A stretch of 64,000 nt of DNA from Purpureocillium takamizusanense. Lineage: Eukaryota > Ascomycota > Sordariomycetes > Hypocreales > Ophiocordycipitaceae. The notes below the pieces were generated by a model that saw nothing but the letters and a program-made list of their open reading frames with translations, was not told the DNA's origin and made no database searches. How positions within the stretch are numbered: the stretch's first letter is position 1; the number at the start of each line of letters is the position of its first letter. Below, in pieces: positions 61,076 through 64,000 of the stretch. The stretch lies in assembly GCF_022605165.1 (NCBI RefSeq), contig NC_063068.1, forward strand, positions 682,001-746,000, written 5' to 3'. The position numbers and the translations under genes are program-made.

Positions 61076-63988
61076 TCACGTTCCTAAGTCTGTCGTTATC
61101 ATTACTGCCGGCACCGTACTGGGCCGGGATGTCGGGTTTAGGTCATCCTCAAATATACCCCGTCTTTGCATTACGCTGTCGTCGATTCCTAGGTGGGCCG
61201 CTCCAATGCCCGTCAGTGACTCTGGCAGCGATGCTTGCCTCACGAAACCCGGTTTCGGTTGCCCGCCGCGTGCAGCATGAGACATTGAAGGCGTGCCAGA
61301 GTCGTCCAGGGGCAGTGACGCCATGCGGCTGCGCGACGCCGCACCGGCCGTCGAGTTCGACAGGGAGCTCTGCGAATAAGCGCCCTGCCCCGTTTCGTCA
61401 TCTCTCTCTGCCTGAGAGGTAGGCATCGTGCTGCTCAGCTGTTGGGCTACCAAGTGTTCTGTTTGCCGCTCGGTCCCGGTTTCCGCGTTCTCATTGGGAG
61501 CAAGCGTTGTTGTCTCCTGTCGTGACTCTACCAACCCCTCAGGGCATGCCACCGGCACACGTTCCACGGCGATATCGCGGTCCGAGTTGTAACCCGCCGC
61601 GTTCTCATGTGTCTGGGGTGCAATCGCCGGCCGCATGCATCCCTCTGGCGTCTGTGCGCGGGGACAGTGTACAGCCTCCGGAGCAGCACTTTCCTTCTCT
61701 ATCTTGGGTGTTTTTAGCGCCGATGCTGCGCCCGCGTCTGCTGGCTCCTTTGCACGAACCGCCGAGACCGTGTCGAGTTTGATGACGGTGTCCGTTCGAA
61801 CGAGACTAGGGATTGGTGCCCCTTCCGCCCCCGTGACACCAGGCTGTTCTCGCACGGCATCGGAAATGTCATTGGGACTTGCCACACCTGCAGCCTCGGC
61901 GCCGTGGTTCGTCAGTCCACCAGCCACAGCTGGTGCCGTTGTGACACTCCCTGCTCCGGGATCCGACGGTTGTGCAAGAGGAGCGTCACCTACAGCGGCA
62001 ATTCCCGTTGTCGGCGTCGGCGTGCTGTGCTCGTTTTCCGCTTGTGACATGTCATCCGTAGCCATATCATCCGCTCCCACATCCGTGTACGAAGGTCGCA
62101 CGCTCCTATTTGCCGCCCACGAGGTCTTGCTGAACGGGTCTCGTGATGACTCGCATATATCGAAGTCACTGGGCAAGGGACTCGGAGGCGAACGCCCGCG
62201 TGCTGGGTAGTACTGCTCGTACGGCACGGGGCTGGTATCCACGTAAGTCCTGCCCGAGTAGAACAAGTCGTTCGGCGGCTCAACAGTTCTAATCAGTGGC
62301 CGAGCATCGGCTTGGTAGGCGTCCACAAAGAGCTCGTTGAGAGGTTGCCCGTCGTCAGCCGTGACGGGGTGCTGCTTGGCGTATGCATGCTCGTCCTCGT
62401 CAGCTACGGACGGGAACATGCGCAGCAGCGTCGAGGCCTGCTGACGCATTCTCGGGTCGGCGCTGAGACATATTTCCGTCATTTGTCGGTACCAGTCAGG
62501 GACGTTGATCTCCGGACCCAGCATCAGCGGCCGGCCATGAGCTTCGGGCTCGTCCTCCTCCATCGCGAGCCCCCACAGCACCATTCCCAGCTGATACAAA
62601 TCCGACTTGACGCCAATGTACATGCTGATGCGATGCCCGGCATTGATTAGGGCCGTTGCCTCCGGTGGCTCCCAGCCAACAGGACAGCCTCGTCTGTTAA
62701 TGTCGATGATCTTGGCGTTATCAAACTCGTCGATGACAATGTTGGAGAGGGTAAAGTCGCCTTGCACGAAGCCCGATTCGTGAACGTCTGACAGGCCTCG
62801 CACAATCTGGCGCGCCCACCGCTCCTTGGTGGCCCAAGAAAGGGTATAGTTACTGTCTTTGCAATGGTCGTAAATGATGTCGATGAGTGCACCCTGCGAG
62901 GCGTAGCTGATGAGTAGGCCCTTGACGAATTCATCCTCGTCGTCAACGACGACGCCGTAGAAATGGACTACGTCGTTGGAGTAGCGCAGGCTGTTGAGGG
63001 CGTTGACCTCGTACAGAAACTCATCGATGGTATCCTGGCTCGGAATCTCCTTCTTGATGAGAACATGGCCATGCACGTTGACCTTGTACACAAACCCCGA
63101 CATGTGGGAGTCAAAGACGATATCGCGCTCCCTGATTCGTCGGCAGCCCAGATGTCGTACTTGGCTGACGGAAGGGTAATTGATTATTTCCTGCTTTGTG
63201 TCAGCAAAGGACCGAGACACGGCGCTCGGGACAGGGGAGTGAGTAGATAGCGCGCCAAAAAAAAAAGTGAGGCGGTGACGCAAAGCCTACGCCGTAAGAT
63301 GGATCATGGAGAAAAGTGCGGTCCCACTCACATTACCGTCCTCAACGACGTGGACGTGGAGTCGGCCATCGGTTGTCTCGAGCTTGAGGTTGGTAACAGT
63401 GTCGTAAAATTTGATATCGGCTAGGCTTTCGCGGATTGCCTCGTAGATTTTGGCGCTCTTCTCGCGTTGGTATCGGGTCTGGAACAAGTCCATCTCAAGC
63501 GAGTTGAGCGTTGCATAGCGATAGTCGAGGGAAATGGTGACACGGCGCCAGATGTGCTCCTTTTCCCGGTAGGTGACGAAGAATTTTTCCCGTTTGGATC
63601 GATCTCTAAAGTGCATGCTGAGGTTGAGAATCCATTTCCTCTCGAGTTCGTCATTGATCATGGCTTCATGCTGCGAGGTCGTCATGGACTGAGCGTCCAA
63701 CGAGCCATCTGTAGTTGGGACCGTCCCATCGCCACCTTTGTAGGGCTCGGTGGAGGAATCCGCGTCTAAGGATTGTACTGCCAATCCATCGCCGAAGAAG
63801 TCTCCCGTATACAAAGAGCTGTGATGGAGGAGGTTGTCGCCTTGGGAAGAGCCCAGCAATCCTGGGGCACTGACGCGAGGGTTCGCGCCGAGCTCAGAAG
63901 GACGTCGATGGTGGCGGCTACGTGAGCGGCGATCGACCGATGCGGCTCTTCTCTCGTCTGCCGATGGGGCTACGGGAGCGAGATTCAT
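61076..63988 (-). CDS. kinase-like protein with altered catalytic motifs
   Basis: Exons 63988-63332 and 63190-61076 give 923 residues. The ATG at 63988 is 12 bases from the window edge and the frame is open upstream, so the true start may lie outside. The N-terminal 219 residues are a charged, probably non-catalytic region. The kinase-like domain spans about 235-430: lysine in VLIKKEI (265-266), Glu280 as the helix-C partner, VQGDFTLSNIVID at 361-373 in place of the HRD loop (Asp364 and Asn369 kept), IIDINRRG at 380-387 in place of DFG (Asp382 kept), and WEPPE at 392-396 as the APE-like motif. The second half (about 500-923) is low complexity, Ser/Thr/Pro/Ala-rich. It resembles fungus-specific kinase-like proteins. 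Activity is possible but unproven; the substrate is unknown. Confidence 0.82.
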
Positions 63989-64000
63989 CCGTTGCTCAGA

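Noticed and set aside
1..64000. tRNA genes and CRISPR arrays
   Set aside because: I scanned by eye for tRNA T-loop patterns and for direct repeats with unique spacers and found none convincing; a covariance-model search would be needed to exclude tRNAs.

Overview
This window is nuclear DNA from a filamentous ascomycete (Pezizomycotina). The signs are short GT-AG introns of about 50-110 nt, G/C-ending codons, CT-rich leaders before start codons, long GC-rich intergenic DNA full of microsatellites, and fungal gene families (fungal group XIV phospholipase A2, Dal5-type and DHA1-type MFS transporters, CYS-14-type sulfate permease, cAMP-receptor-like GPCR, Ole1 desaturase fused to cytochrome b5). 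Sordariomycetes, perhaps Hypocreales, is my inference. I see no bacterial operons, tRNA, rRNA, CRISPR array or intact transposon.

Layout. 1-5.5 kb: a broken secreted phospholipase A2 gene that is not visible as one open frame, a SnoaL/NTF2-fold protein, and a possible frameshifted remnant. 5.6-16.4 kb: a housekeeping block with the BIR-domain protein Bir1 (-), a small CoA-binding protein (-), a SAM methyltransferase (+), the myosin light chain Cdc4/Mlc1 (+) and an M3 metallopeptidase Prd1/MepB (+). 16.4-32.9 kb: gene-poor, with only a small secreted cysteine-rich protein and a Dal5-family transporter, and many simple repeats. 32.9-45.2 kb: a class V GPCR (+), an MFS transporter (-), an F-box protein (-) and a sulfate permease (-). 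46.8-57.0 kb: a cyclin (-), an MFS transporter (+), a short-chain dehydrogenase (+), nucleoporin Seh1 (+) and delta-9 desaturase (-). 61-64 kb: a large kinase-like protein (-) that may begin beyond the window.

The genes do not form one pathway. Several are core cell biology: chromosome segregation (Bir1), cytokinesis (Cdc4/Mlc1), nuclear pore and TORC1 control (Seh1), membrane lipids (Ole1). Others deal with the outside world: GPCR, three MFS carriers, sulfate uptake and secreted proteins. Exon boundaries were placed by reading splice sites by eye. For every multi-exon model listed as intact, the exon lengths add up to a whole number of codons. I found no convincing new multi-gene system. The best leads are the broken phospholipase gene, the kinase-like protein with altered catalytic motifs, Bir1 with four AT-hooks, and the isolated cysteine-rich secreted protein.
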